Origin: Shinisaurus crocodilurus
Taxonomy: Eukaryota; Chordata; Lepidosauria; Squamata; Shinisauridae
Reading direction: 5' to 3'
Assembly (NCBI GenBank): GCA_021292165.1
Contig: CM037877.1
Coordinates: 30,764,197-30,828,196 of the forward strand
DNA: 64,000 bases
Shown: positions 1 to 11,561 of the stretch, one piece after another
Position numbering within the stretch: the stretch's first letter is position 1
Layout of the letters: each line of letters begins with the position of its first letter
Notes under the pieces: generated by a model
Told to the model about the DNA's origin: nothing
Database searches by the model: none
Seen by the model: only the letters and a program-made list of their open reading frames with translations
Translations under genes and position numbers: made by a program

Positions 1-382
1 CATGGTTTTGCTGAAATCTATGGTGGCCACTTATGAATCACAAAAAGGAGGACAAAAGTTGATGTCAATTTGCATAAAAATTGCATATGCTAATGATATG
101 TATCGATACAAATTTAGAAATAATTATTATAATCGAAATAGAAATACAGTATATCTCGCCTTACCGTGAAAGACTGTGACCAGGTATCTGGGTGTGCCTT
201 GCTCAGTCTGCTGTCCAGGTGCTGTTGATGGGCAAATTCAAGGCCCAGCTCTTCTGTCTGATGGTTCTTTGTCTTTATACCAGACTTGGACTGGGCAGAC
301 CTTTAAACAGAGGACAGTCCTCTGGCAGCCCTTCAAATAGAAGACTGTCCTCTGTAAAAGAGGACACCTGGCCACCCTTCAT
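1..382 (+). repeat. 'gaggac' box interspersed repeat, copy 1
   Basis: This is one of at least five related copies in the window (others near 2366, 6493, 40443 and 41376). The copies share an AT-rich left part, a middle segment containing the words 'gtccaggtgct' and 'aaggcccag', and a right part with short inverted boxes of the type gaggacagtcctc. The copy ends in 'gaggacacctggccaccc', whose reverse complement resembles the 'ggtggccac' near its left end, so the termini look inverted. No protein is encoded. The left edge may lie outside the window. A non-autonomous DNA transposon is the best guess; the superfamily is not decided. Confidence 0.6.
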
Positions 383-389
383 CTGGTTG

Positions 390-1115
390 TGATGCAGAAA
401 AGCTGCATGCAGGAAAGGACCCGATACAAATGCCGTGGATCAATAAGAAGGCTGTCAATAAAATATATGATTTCTCCTATGATGACTTTATGCTTCCTGG
501 AACGTGACTATTTTTCATAACTGTAAGCTAGCAGGAAACTATTTCACCAACATTTGGGGCCCTTCCTTTAATGTTATTGCCCATTAAATCAATTTTCTTT
601 ATTCTTAACCTTGCCTTGGCTGGTTTCAGTTCTCCTCACTTTTTACGATGAGCTGCAGTCTTGAACTCCTTTAGACCTTCACCCGTTCCTTTTAGGTAGA
701 TGGATATCCATCGTGGGAGACATTTGTATAAGGAAATGAAAGTTAGAAAAGGGCTCTCTTGACAAAGCAAAGAAAACACACACGCACACATAACCTGAGG
801 CAAGATAAACAACCTGAAAATACTCAAGCTTACATTCAGCTCATTCACAGGGAAAAAAAAAATGCTATTAGCTTGATCCTATAATTTAGTCACAGTGCTG
901 CAAAGGCAGCCTATCCTGCATGTCTGAATAAGGTGCTTTAGATAATACCATTTATTCTCAAACATGCAAGGAGTATTTTCTTAATGCATGAGGCAGAAGG
1001 TGAGTGGTGGGGGAGCCCTGTTTAATCCCTAGTTCAGTGAACCCAAGCACCATAAGAATATTTTCACACACTCTTATGCTGGTGCCTACATTCGTGTTTT
1101 TAGTAGCAGGCGAAT
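390..1115. other. Stretch without recognised features
   Basis: I see no gene, exon or recognised repeat here. Short frames on both strands have no family resemblance. Confidence 0.4.
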
Positions 1116-1117
1116 AA

Positions 1118-1400
1118 GGGCTGCAGGGCCAGTGTCAAGGATAGGCATGGTTAGGCCTCTGCCGAGGGCCCACACTCGGCAGCGGCCCATTGACAAGAAC
1201 CCCCTGGAGTTGCTCTTCCTTTTTACCTTGGCAACCTGCTTGTTCACCTGCCTCTCACTCTGGCCCAGGCAATGGTGGTGCTGAGGAGGAGCAGGAGATG
1301 CCACTGTCTCCTTGGTCACTGGCTCTCTCTGCCTATCAAGCAAGCAAGTGGCAGCAATGTTGGGAAAAGGGGATGAGGAGAAATAACAGCTCATGAGCTG
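1118..1400 (-). repeat. Dispersed repeat related to 33.7 kb and 44.0 kb, reverse copy
   Basis: The reverse complement matches the repeats at 33683-34040 and 43950-44305. Shared words include 'aggcaggtgaacaagcaggttgc', shown here in reverse, and a segment rich in 'ctcctcctc'. The end 'cagggccagtgtcaagg' resembles the hAT-like terminus 'CAGGRCCGGTGC' of the element at 14636, so these may be non-autonomous relatives of it. Open frames on both strands are by-products of purine/pyrimidine skew. Confidence 0.5.
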
Positions 1401-2365
1401 GAGGGTGGATCTGTCATCTGTGGAGACTTGGTCTTACTGGTACATCACATGCTGTTTCTTACAGCTAGTCCTTAGCTGTAGGAAGAGGCTGCCAGTACTG
1501 AGCAGTGACTGAAGATAGGGAGAGCCCTGCTCTTACCAGCAGATCGCACTGGCTGCTCTGGCGGGTTTGCTTACTGCCCCTATATAATTCTGCATGTATA
1601 TTTGGAAATAAACCTGTATCAGAAAGTCACTGCAATACTCCAACACGGCACAAGGAAACAAACTCTGTAAAGAGGCCATCCCTAGAACTTGGCTGGCCTT
1701 CCAATGCTTAGATTGTGAGCCTGTGGGCAAGAACGGTCTTATTTTTCAGTATATGTACAATATATGTACTTAGAAAAAATTAAGCAGTTTGTAAGTGATG
1801 ATGATGATGATGATGAATGACATTACACTAATATTAGTGTGATGGACAGATAAATAATAAACAAGCTCTTTCTGCAGTGCTGAAGAGCCACTTGGCAGCA
1901 TGCTTCTCCCACCATGTTCTCTGACTGCACCCATAAATGTGCAACTCACATCACTTGCCTGAGCATTCTGTCCCATCAACTTCTCCATCTCTAACATCCT
2001 ATAAAAGCTAGCCCGCTGTTGACCCGTGCCTCAATGACACATTTAGGATGCCCTGTTGGTTCCAGGGAAGAGAAGGCATGAGACATTTTCAACCTTGAAA
2101 AGTACCCAGCACAGATATGCACCATGGATCATCTGAGCAATGTAGCAAATTCCACAGCACATACATTTGTAGGTGCTTGAGGGCTTTTTCTCACAATACA
2201 ATTTACACAATGAAGGGACATACTCAAGCAGGGACACACCTGCAAGCCACATTAAGGGTGGGCAGGTGACACACACACACATGTGCTTTTCCTGTTTTAA
2301 AATATCCTTTCCTGATCCCTCCTCATAATTCTATTCTGACCTCTATCCAATGTGATCTCCAGTTT
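1401..2365. other. Stretch without recognised genes; GAT triplet run
   Basis: Apparently single-copy DNA. A short (GAT)n run lies at 1797-1816. No exon-like frame was recognised. Confidence 0.4.
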
Positions 2366-2752
2366 AGTGGCCATGTGTGTTCCTCTTTTACAGAGGACAG
2401 CCCTCTATTTGAAGGGCTACCAGGGGACTGTTCCCTATTTTGAAGGTTTCTTCTATTTGAAGGGCTGTCCAATCCAAGTCCAGTTTAAAGATAAGGATCC
2501 ATCAGAAGGAAGAGCTGCACCTTGATGTTGTCCATTAACCGCACTTGGACAACAGACTGAGCAAGGCACACAGGTCACCTGGTCAGAGTCTTCCACACTA
2601 TGGTGAGATGTACTGTATTTCTGTTTAAATGGGAGTATTTATTTCTACATATTCATCTATACATATAAATTAGCATATGCAATTTTTATGCAAATAGGGT
2701 CCTCTTTCATCCTCTTTTTTTGGCAATTTACAAGCGGCCAGCCTAATCTCCA
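2366..2752 (-). repeat. 'gaggac' box interspersed repeat, copy 2
   Basis: Reverse-oriented relative of the repeat at 1-382. It reads 'tagtggccatgtgtg', then gaggacagccctc boxes, then the conserved middle segment and the AT-rich end with 'gcatatgcaatttttatgc'. It has no coding capacity. Confidence 0.6.
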
Positions 2753-3769
2753 TGTAGTGGCTCTTGTTTAGGAGTTGTCGTACACCAGGTTTTAATAATG
2801 GATGAATGGTAGATTTACTACTAAAACTCCTTTCACCCAAAGCTATGTTTCCATTTAAAAGACAACGTAACACATAAAAGCAGGTTAGGAATATACAGCC
2901 TTGGGCCACTACACTAAATAATGCTTTGGTTAGACTACCCAAATGACTTTGGTCCTTCTATTATGGTTTTCTTTTCTGTTTGATTATACTTTTCACCTAA
3001 GTTCTGCTTTGTGCATGAATGGCACGAATACATTAAACATGTATTAATTTGGAACAACATTATTTTCAATGACATATGTCTCAACTGGTTAAAAAAAGTC
3101 TATTTTTAAACCTGATCAAGGGACATTCTTTATGCATGTGTTTGGGTCTGAGAGATAATGGCAATGGTTCATATTAATGCTGCCCTGTCTTCTGGTACCT
3201 GCATCCAATCTATAACTTACATGACTGGCTGCATATCTATTGCTGGGGGGGGGGATGCATTTTACAGAATAATTTTCCACTGATGTTGAAATATCTATCT
3301 GTCTATCTATCCATCTAATGACAAACCTACACACACCAAGACATTCTGGCTAAAATCCAAAGGGCTGTGTGTTACCTTCACTTCACACATGGTGGCTTTT
3401 TAGCTTTTTTTCACCTAGCAGTAGCGTCAACACCTCCCCAAAATCTGAGAATTAGGACACCCACGGGAGCAGCATTCCATTAGGCTCAAGGAGCTGCTCC
3501 CAGAAGGGAAAAATCAGCAAACACATCCTACACTTATATTTATGCAGAAGATCTTTTTGCATGTGTGCATGGGCCTTTTTGGCTCCAGGCCCTGCAATAC
3601 GCTGCAATATATATGTAACTAGGAATATTTGTAACTATAGCCTTCTGCAAGTGTTCAGCCTGCTCATGTAAGGGCTAAACATTGGGAGGGGACATGAGTG
3701 CACATACAAGTGCCATCTTCAGTATCCCCGTCCCTTCAGTCCTCACCCTTCCTGCAATGTGTCCCCACC
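2753..3769. other. Stretch without recognised genes; (CTAT)n
   Basis: A short CTAT/ATCT tetranucleotide run occurs at about 3289-3315. Otherwise no supported feature. Confidence 0.4.
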
Positions 3770-4656
3770 AAATGAGGTGAGGTGGATGGCTTCTAAGGAC
3801 AGGGTCTTTTTAGTTGCGGCAGCCCAGTTGTGGAATGCCCTCTCCAGAGAGGCTTCCTTGGCACCTACATAGACCTGGTTTGCATGTAACAACAAACCAT
3901 GGTTTAATTAACCATGGTTTGTTGAATGGTGGGTTGCTGTTACGTACAAACCTGCAACTATGGGTTAACTATGGGTTATTAACCATGAACAACCCATGAA
4001 GAGAACCCAAGGTTTGTTGTGTTGGGTTGTGAACTGTGGGTTGTTTAAATCATGGGTTGTAATTATGTGTGAACCCAGAATTGTGGGTTTTTCATGGGTT
4101 GTTTCGTTAGGCTACAAAGACAGCGGGCAAGAGTTGTTAAAAAAAAAAAACCCAAACCCCAGCCTCTTTACTTGCTAGTACTGCAGTATGGCAAAGGCAT
4201 ATGGGATACAGGGAAGGAGCAGGCAAAGGAGGAGGGAAACAAACCATGGTTTGTTCATTTGATCGCCTGTCTGACAAACCCTGGGCAGGGCAACAAATCA
4301 TGGTTTAAATAAACCATGGGTTAGTGTTAAATATGAACCAGGTCACTGTGGTCTTTTCTGCACCACGTAAAGACTTTTTTTTTTATTCTCCCAGGCTTTT
4401 TAGTCCTTCATTTAGGAAAAACCCACACACATGTGTGTGTTTTTTTTAAATCTTTGTGCATTTTTTAAATCTTTGCACTGCTGCTGGCTTTTATTTTGGT
4501 TTTATTCTGTTGCTTTAAACTTTTTAAGGTTTTTAATATGTTATGTTTTATTATGCTACTTTATTTTATGTTTTTAAGTTTTGTTTTGTGAACCGCCCAG
4601 AGAGCTTCAGCTATGGGGTGCTATAAAAATGTAATAAATAAATAAATAAATAAAAT
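3770..4656 (+). mobile_element. L2/CR1-like LINE 3' end, split by a foldback insertion
   Basis: The left piece (3770-3872) translates to the conserved LINE C-terminal pattern 'AQLWNALSREASLAP'. The right piece (about 4343-4656) resumes with a frame reading 'LWSFLHHVKTFFF' and runs into a 3' UTR ending 'gtgaaccgcccagagagc' and an (aaat)n tail. The two halves together match the usual end of vertebrate L2/CR1-type ORF2, so the DNA between them is a later insertion. It is a dead 5'-truncated copy. Confidence 0.75.
3873..4342. mobile_element. Foldback element rich in 'aaccatggttt' motifs
   Basis: It starts with 'cctggtttgcatg' and ends with 'atgaaccaggtc', an inverted terminal pair. The interior is made of repeated direct and inverted copies of aaccatggttt and 'tgggttg' words. 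It interrupts the LINE 3' end described at 3770-4656. Related elements lie near 26190, 26925 and 42634. No transposase is encoded, so it is a non-autonomous foldback or MITE-like element of unknown superfamily. Confidence 0.65.
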
Positions 4657-5221
4657 GGTTTATTAAAAGTAACAGCACATAGAACAGTTCTGCAAGCCAA
4701 CTGAACAACTACTCCTTTAGACACTTTGCCGCCAACTGGGAGGATTTGAAATGACAACTGTTCTTACTTCTCTGCTGGGGCACCTAACAACATTCACCAA
4801 AATCCATAAAAAATGAGAGTGGGGACTGCCACTACGTTTTCATTGCTCTCCTTCTCCCTGGATTCAAATGTGCGAAGTTGGTGCTCATTTTTCCAGCGTG
4901 TTGCGGCAACCAGCCATACTGCAGTGGCCTGCTGGCGTCAAAGACTCATTCAATGTGTGAGGAGCTGGGAGAGTGAAAGCCTTGTGTGCTGTTGTCACTG
5001 AATTCAGTGAGGAGGACTGAAGATGGGGGAGGGCAGAGACAAAGCAAAAAACAGAACTGTGAAGGAAGGGGGGCTGGCTGACCCACCACAACCCACCCTT
5101 TCCTACCCAAGGGCCCAAGACCCCCAGAGATCTCAAGGTGCCAGACTGCCAGCCTCAGCTCTTTGCAATCCTACTGGAATCTCTGCCAGGGACTTGCCCT
5201 TGACTATAACCTGGATTTAGC
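4657..5221. other. Stretch without recognised features
   Basis: No supported exon, RNA gene or repeat was found between the LINE tail and the LTR. Confidence 0.4.
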
Positions 5222-5271
5222 TGAACCAACAGAGCAATCCACAAACACCATGTGGGCTAAAAACCAAGAAG

Positions 5272-5276
5272 GTTTA
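5272..5276 (-). promoter_or_regulatory. Polyadenylation signal of the reverse LTR
   Basis: The plus strand reads 'ggtttattcagg', which is AATAAA on the minus strand. It lies about 115 bp downstream of the putative TATA box in the minus direction. Confidence 0.5.
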
Positions 5277-5385
5277 TTCAGGTAGCATTTTACAACAAAA
5301 GGTGGGCAATGAGGTAAGGACACAAAAATAGAGAGATGCTTTGGTACACAGACAGTAGAGCTGCAAAATAACAAAACCTGATTCC

Positions 5386-5394
5386 TTATATCTC
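5386..5394 (-). promoter_or_regulatory. TATA box of the reverse LTR
   Basis: The plus strand reads 'ccttatatctc', giving 'gagatataagg' on the minus strand. Its place between a CAAT-like box and an AATAAA signal supports an LTR promoter. Confidence 0.5.
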
Positions 5395-5790
5395 CCAGGC
5401 ACACGCTAGTTACCTGGGGGCCGGTTCTCTTCAGGGTTGGTTCCAGCACAGCCCTGCCACCCGAGGAGACTACCACACCTACGCTAAGGTCCGAGATGAG
5501 TAGCCCTCCTCTTGGGCTTGCCTTTGCCGCAACCCTCATTCAGCTAATTTCACCAGGAGCTACCTGGGGCCAGATCCTGAGGCCAGCCCGAAGGCTTGGA
5601 CCTTCCGTAGCTTGCTGCCATGACCCACAGCAACGACGTGACGATCCAGAGACAAAAGACAAAAGCCACACCTTGGCAATATATCTTTTTCCCCTCCCCT
5701 CCTCCTTTCTGTAGCTCCGCTGCCTCTAGCCAATCAGGATTCACTTCACCTGGCCAGGCAGGGGAGGGATGATTCATGACTCATGACATT

Positions 5791-6492
5791 TGCATTTTGC
5801 ATCTCAAAAGCCTGGTAGACCTTGGGACGCCATCCAGAGGAACTATGCACACCCCGCCCCCCCAGCCTCTAGCCGTCCCGGTTCACACATGAGGAGGTGT
5901 GCGCGTGTGTGTGAGTGTGTGTGTAGGAACCCCCAGAGGCTCTTTTCTCCACAAGAACAAAACAAAAAAGAAGGAAAAGGAAGGGCGAAATACAGGAGAG
6001 ACCTGTAGGGTGGGCAAGAAAAAAAAAGAAAAAGAGACAAGAGCAGAGAATGTGGTTCAGAGAGATGAATCCTTCCTTGCTAGGTGAGGCCTGCAGAACA
6101 TGCCTGAACGGGAAAGGCCTGGGTAAGGCCCCGCTCCTGCAAGGTGGCCTGGGCACCCGAAAGGGCAATGCTGACTGACTTCTTGCCATACTCCTTGCCT
6201 TAGTAGACTCCTCTCTTTTTCTCTCTGTGTTTGTTCCTTTTGGGCGGAGCTCGCTCTCGCTCTCTTTCCTTTCCACACCCCTTAGGCAGCTACTTCTAGC
6301 CATATGCAGGCATTCATCCTGCACACATGAGGGCAAAAAAGGGGTGGAGGGTGAGCTCTGTCCCCAGGGTCCATGGGCACCTCTAAAGCCCTTGGCATGT
6401 TTAGCACGGAGCTCTCTTGCAGTGGGGTTGTAAGCGTGTTTGACTGAATGCCTTCCCACTATCAGGACCCCTTCCTTATCTACGTTCCCAGT
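5791..6492. other. GC-rich stretch with (GT)n and purine runs, no gene supported
   Basis: A GT-rich microsatellite lies at 5898-5925, followed by an A/G-rich stretch to about 6060. A 215-codon frame on the minus strand runs through these low-complexity runs and resembles no known protein. Confidence 0.4.
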
Positions 6493-6881
6493 CATGGCTA
6501 CGGTGGCCACTTGCAAATTGCCCCAAAAGAGGACAAAAGACCTATTTGCATCAAATTGGCATATAATAATTTATATGTATAGATGCAAATTTGGAAATAA
6601 TAATAATTATTTAAATAGAAATACAATCAATATTATTTAAATAAAATTTAAGTAGAAACAGAAATTCAGTGCATAGATGACTATGACCAGGTGATCTGTC
6701 TGCTCTCCAGGTGCTAACTGTTGATGGCGGGCAACTTCAAGGCCCAGCACTTCCACCTGATGGTTCTTTATCTTTATACTGGCTTTGGACCTTCAAACAG
6801 AATAGAGGACAGCCCTCTGACAGCCCTTCAAATAGAGGAGTGTCCTCTGCAAAAGAGGACACAACATGGCTACCCGTGGGG
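6493..6881 (+). repeat. 'gaggac' box interspersed repeat, copy 3
   Basis: Same order as the copy at 1-382: 'ggtggccacttgcaaattg', an AT-rich segment, 'ctgttgatggcgggcaac', 'aaggcccagc', then boxes of the form gaggac/gtcctc, ending 'atggctaccc'. Non-coding. Confidence 0.6.
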
Positions 6882-7211
6882 AAGCTTGTAAGTGCCATCG
6901 GCTGAACATGCTTGCAGCCTTCCTGCCATGCTTTTAACCCTCATGCGTGTGCAGGCTGAATGCCTGATAGGACTTCAGCGATTGCCTGGTCCATCAGCAT
7001 CTTGGGGAGGCTGCTGGGAGTGGCAAGATGCATGGAGCCCTTCGTGCGCTCAAGAGACACAATCAAACAGTCAAAGAGTCGCATGTTTCTCCCAAGCCAC
7101 AGTCTGGCCATCCCTGGCTATGGAGAGGAAAGGAGGGGGGCCTTAAAGGGGGGGGGGTTCTAGGGAGATGGTGTAGTGTGGAGAGAGAGAGAGAAATGAT
7201 ATGGCCGCCTT

Positions 7212-7325
7212 CTCCAAGCTGGTGCCCTCCAGATGTGTTGGACGGCAACTCCCATCATTACGCTGGCTGGGGATGATGGGAGTTGCCATCCAACACATAT
7301 AGAGGGCACCAGCTCGGGGAAGGCT
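7212..7325. mobile_element. Palindromic hAT-like MITE, 'gtgccctccagatg' family
   Basis: The arms are inverted: 'ctggtgccctccagatgtg' on the left pairs with 'agagggcaccagctc' on the right, around 'aactcccatcat'/'atgatgggagtt'. No coding capacity. Several relatives occur in the window (near 12306, 13555, 16014, 20342, 20670, 34040, 39603, 47728, 49880, 61810). Confidence 0.7.
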
Positions 7326-9180
7326 GTTCTGTGGGGTTCAGGCATGGAGAAAGAGGGGGCTAAGGGGAAATGAATTACAAAGAAGACATTGCATTGAAAT
7401 AGTAGCAAAAACTGCTGTTCTGTGGTTAATGTAGCAGTATGGTCCTCTTGAGTTAGTAAAAATGTGCGAGGGGCCCTTGGAGTGATTTGTACTGGGGGCA
7501 CCCCTACTGCTGAGCGTTTCAGTTTGGAATCCAAGCAGAGAAAATCACTAACCAAGTGTGCAGTCATCTTGTCCTCCTCAAGCTATGATTAACACAAAAC
7601 TCTAAAGAAGTTATTGTTTAAAACTTCTAGGCTGTGTCTGGTTGTTGCTGCTGTTTTTATATATGCTTACATTTAAAGAACACACTGAAAGGAATTTCTT
7701 CTCCCTCCCTGCCTTTCTCCCTTGCTTGCTCCTTCCCTCGTGGTCTTCTGCAGGAAGGGTATTTGCACGGTCCAGTTTTATAGGATGCAGACAGAGACAC
7801 AGTGCTTTGTCTTATGTATCAATATTCTTTCTATGTCACAAAAATGCAAAACATCGGATTCCCCCCCCTTTTCTTAAGCGCTTCCAATTGCTAGGGGTGT
7901 GTGTTGGTGGTTTTGCAGGAATTCTGGAGCATCGGCTGCTTCATTGCAAGTGCTGGAATTTGCTTTGCTGTGGTGGATCTCAGCCATATTGAATTCAATA
8001 ACCTTGGAAGGCTGAAATGCACGCTCCTCTGTTCGGTATAGCTTGCTTTGCACTTTCTGTGGCAGTTTATTACTGCAAAGCATGGCATTCCCTCCCCCCC
8101 CACCTCCCTGTTTCCCAAAGAAGTGAATTAATAACTAGAAAATGAGACAAAAATGAGATCTAGAAGGGGGGCCTCCCATTTCTGAATGTCACTGTAAGCA
8201 AACAGCACTGGAGAGTGAAGGTTCCTTTCCATCTTTATGTTTACTGCTGTCTGTGCATTGACTTGTTCCCTGACACATGAGCCATGACTTGAAAGGAATT
8301 CAGGCTCCAGCAAATTTTGCATTGCGCTTCAATGTGGCCTCTGGGATTGAATAAGGGCAAATCTATTATACTGTTGCCATGGAGACCCTGGCACAACTGC
8401 TGATAAAGCCTGTCTGATGTTTGGTAGGCCCCTGTAGCATGGCACATACCATTTAAAAGGGGGGTGGGGGTGGGGCGAGATTCACACATGGAATGTGTGG
8501 GCATGTGTTAGGGAAGGAGGGGGCTTGATTTGGAATACGGGTGAAGGAATGTGAAGCCCTCTTGCTTTGAATTGTAAATAACTTCCTCCCAAAACAAAAC
8601 AGTAGTCAAAAAAATGTTCACGTCAGACAGGCGGGGCAGGGGGCGGGGGGGGGGGCAGCAGAAGATATGAGGTCTTCTTGTGAAGGCCAAGTAAATTAGC
8701 TTTTAATATATTTGGAGCAGAATTAAGCTAACATGCTAAAAGTGCAAATTTTCTTCCTTTGCTTCATTTGGTAAGATGCTGCCTGTGTATCCCATCCTCT
8801 AGCTGTTTAGAGATCAATAGTAAACTTATCAGGATGGCATGCTTTCACTAAAGAGAGCTCTCACGGAGATGAATTTTAATCAGTAAAATGATTTTATAAC
8901 AAAGAAACAAAGGGGGATTGTCTTTCTCTTCTCCCCAATCGCAACCCAACCCCATTCTCATGAATAACCCTCTTTTAAATCATATTGATTTTACCTAATC
9001 TGACAGTGTATTTCCCCACGTGAATTTTAATATTTAATTTTTGAAATTTTACTTGAGACTGTCCCTGTGTAAATTATCCCTCTAGAAACACTGCATTTTG
9101 CCACAACCACGAGCCATTCATCTGTCAGCTTCACCACACAGTAACGATGCTTAGTTAATATGGGAGGGTCAAAATGATGC
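7326..9180. other. Single-copy stretch, no gene recognised
   Basis: Apart from short homopolymers (for example a G run near 8644) I see no repeat family or exon. From about 8700 onward the sequence becomes AT-rich and non-repetitive. Confidence 0.4.
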
Positions 9181-9187
9181 GATCGTG

Positions 9188-9225
9188 TGATTTTATTTAT
9201 TTATTATTTATTTATTTATTTATAG
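9188..9225. repeat. (TTTA)n microsatellite
   Basis: A run of imperfect tttatttatttatta units. Confidence 0.8.
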
Positions 9226-9875
9226 AGTATAAAAAAATAATTTTCTGTCTTTCTCTCCCCCCACCCCACCCCATTTTGCTGCTTTGCAGACCTCAGAATG
9301 GCTTGTACTCTGAGATTTCTGCATAGTTAATTTGTCAGTTTATAAATTACCACATTATGTTAACGCCGAATGCTTCAAAACACAAATATATGCACAGAGG
9401 GCTTGAATATTTGAAGTGTTTTAGTACTATAGGGAAATAATTTTGTTGTCAAGCTGTGGCGATATAGAAGTGCTAGGGGATACATGACCATTTCATCAGG
9501 ACTGTGTCGATGATGGCCTATGAACATCCAAGGGGGAAAAATCATCTTTTATCACTATTGTGTACCGTGCAGGTCCAGATGGAGGATAAAACATGCATGA
9601 GTTGCCCGCAGCTCTGAAAATAATTATACTCATTTGCCAGAAATGTAGAAAGTGCATCCAAGCAAGTTACCACCCATCATACTGACACTCCGTTTGCATA
9701 CTGATGAAGCTTAAAGCCCGAGACAATGGTTTGGGTATCAGTAGCAGAGGGGGGGCTGGGTATATCACCAGTGCTATAGGATTAATAGTACCATCATTTT
9801 ATATTATGCAGCAATTCACTTCTGCTGCATATCAAAATGCTACCACTTACCTAGCTGTTTATAAGACTAGAGCTT

Positions 9876-9876
9876 C

Positions 9877-9908
<32 letters not shown>

Positions 9909-9911
9909 TCA
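9876..9911. repeat. (CTTT)n microsatellite
   Basis: Nine or so CTTT units in a row. Confidence 0.9.
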
Positions 9912-10057
9912 ACATGCATGAGGATGTTTATACCTACCTTATGTAAAAATGCATGCTTCCTGCATTTATTGTGTGCAGTGAAGTCTGCTGCACATATAAT
10001 CAGATAGGAATGTGGACATCAGCACACAAAACCCACATTCGCATCCTGCCTCCCCTA

Positions 10058-10086
10058 CACACACGCACACACGCACACACACACAC
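10058..10086. repeat. (CA)n microsatellite with CG interruptions
   Basis: An acacacgcacac-type run. Confidence 0.9.
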
Positions 10087-11398
10087 CGCCTTTCCATCTC
10101 TCTTCAGAAGACTGCATTGGAATATGAGAAGATAATGTGCCCATGCTAAGCTCCAGTACCACTGCAGAGTAATTGATGAATGGGTTTTTAAAGTGCAGAA
10201 TGAGAATGAATACAAGTAGGGCCCAAGAGAATAATTCTTTATATTGCAATCAGCGCTGCTTATGTGTCGCTGGTTTAATATTAGAAATCAGCAATAAAGA
10301 ATTTAGGCCTGGATATTTAATCCTAACCAAGTGCAAGGAGAAAGCAAGCTTTAGAGTGGCTCCTCTCTAATTAGATCTATTGTTTTAAGCAGCCTCTTAT
10401 TTAAAGCCATTGCTCAGTTTTAAAGGACCATAATTTAAAATAATCAATACGGCCGTAAACATAAGACCCAATAGATCCTTTTAAATATTTAATTCTGGCT
10501 CTGTGTGTGTCTGGGTGTGAGCACGTACATTATGTTATAAATGCCCTCATATTTACCTGTGAACCTGTCAGAGAGTCACACAATGGCTGCTGCCCAGTGC
10601 ATAGCGATGCCATCACATCCTATTGGTTTGCAACTAGTTCTGTACAACTCACGTTCTCTCTCTCTCTCTCTCTGAATTTATTCTAGCTACTTATTGAGAT
10701 GCTGCTTCCTGTATTTGTGATAAAGCTCCTCTCTGATTCTGCTATTACGGCTGTGCTTGTTATTCCCTTCTTAATTAAAGTATGTATTCAAAAATGTTAA
10801 CAAAATTAAAAACTGGCATAATTATTTTATTCATTGACTTATGCAGAGTCTATTGCAGTGGTTACTAAGCACTTACTGTAATATAATTTGCAGTAAAATA
10901 ATCATAAAAACAGACTACATTAGAGGCTAGTGCATCATCATATAGGAAGAAGAATAAATTAGATGTATATTATAGAGATTCGTCTTTGGAGGGTGGTGGT
11001 GGTGCTTTGCTGTTGTTCTCCTTTTTTGTCGAGATCTGTGAAATCTGTCCCAAAGCATTTCTATTAAAAGAAGGCAGATGCTTTGCGCAGGCAGCATGGG
11101 GCTGTCGTGGTATTCTTAGGATTAGGCTATTTGGCTAAAATGAAATACACTTAAGTTTGGGTGCAGCTAAAATGAAATAACACAATTCTGTAGAGTTTGA
11201 CCTTTTGCCAGTATTTGATTAAAATCCCAGCCATTTGAAGACTCTCTTGCTGTCATCTCCTCCTCCCTCCCTTTCCCACATGTCATTTGAGAAATAGTTC
11301 ATAGGTTAGGGTGAAGAAAGCTTGCTCACACAGTCCTGAAGGGGATTAATGGTACTGTAGGTGCAGAAAAGGGGAAATCAAAATGATTACGGGATTCA

Positions 11399-11490
11399 GG
11401 CTGCAACCCTGTATCCACTTACCTGGGAGTTCGCCCCACTGAACTCAGTGGGAGTTACTTCCATGTAGACGTGTGTAAGATTGTGCTGTG
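11399..11490. mobile_element. Short palindromic MITE, 'cagtgggagttact' family
   Basis: Left arm 'cttacctgggagttc' and 'cactgaactcagtggg' form an internal inverted pair. Partial relatives occur near 22355, 22929, 35688 and 48708. No coding capacity; superfamily unknown. Confidence 0.45.
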
Positions 11491-11561
11491 AAGGATTTTC
11501 CCTGTGAGGAAATGCTAAAGCATCTGGAGCTTTAAAAAAAAAAAAAGTTTAAACAAAGGGT

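Larger units (their letters stand above)
5222..5790 (-). mobile_element. Probable LTR (solo) of an endogenous retrovirus-like element, reverse orientation
   Basis: Read on the minus strand, the segment has the order of an LTR. A CAAT-type box 'gattggct' lies near 5730, a TATA box 'gatataagg' near 5390, and a polyadenylation signal 'gaataaacc' near 5272, followed by a GT-rich stretch. The plus-strand edge starts TG at 5222. The TATA-to-AATAAA spacing of about 115 bp fits an R region. No gag, pol or env frame is adjacent, so it is probably a solo LTR. The outer boundary near 5790 and the target duplication were not resolved, so an LTR of another retroelement class is possible. Confidence 0.55.
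9226..11395. other. AT-rich single-copy DNA, candidate conserved non-coding elements
   Basis: This block is free of recognisable interspersed repeats, unlike most of the window. It contains many homeodomain-like TAAT/ATTA words, especially at 10200-10500, which reads like vertebrate conserved non-coding sequence. The only simple repeats are (CTTT)n at 9876-9911, (CA)n at 10058-10086 and (CT)n near 10656. Enhancer function is inference only. Confidence 0.35.

Noticed and set aside
5869..6516. 215-codon minus-strand frame
   Set aside because: It runs through (GT)n and purine-rich low-complexity DNA, its composition is driven by those runs, and no domain is recognisable.
6493..6890. Apparent target duplication 'atggctac' at both ends of the 'gaggac' repeat
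   Set aside because: The right copy is better explained as a mutated version of the element's own 'tggccaccc' end.
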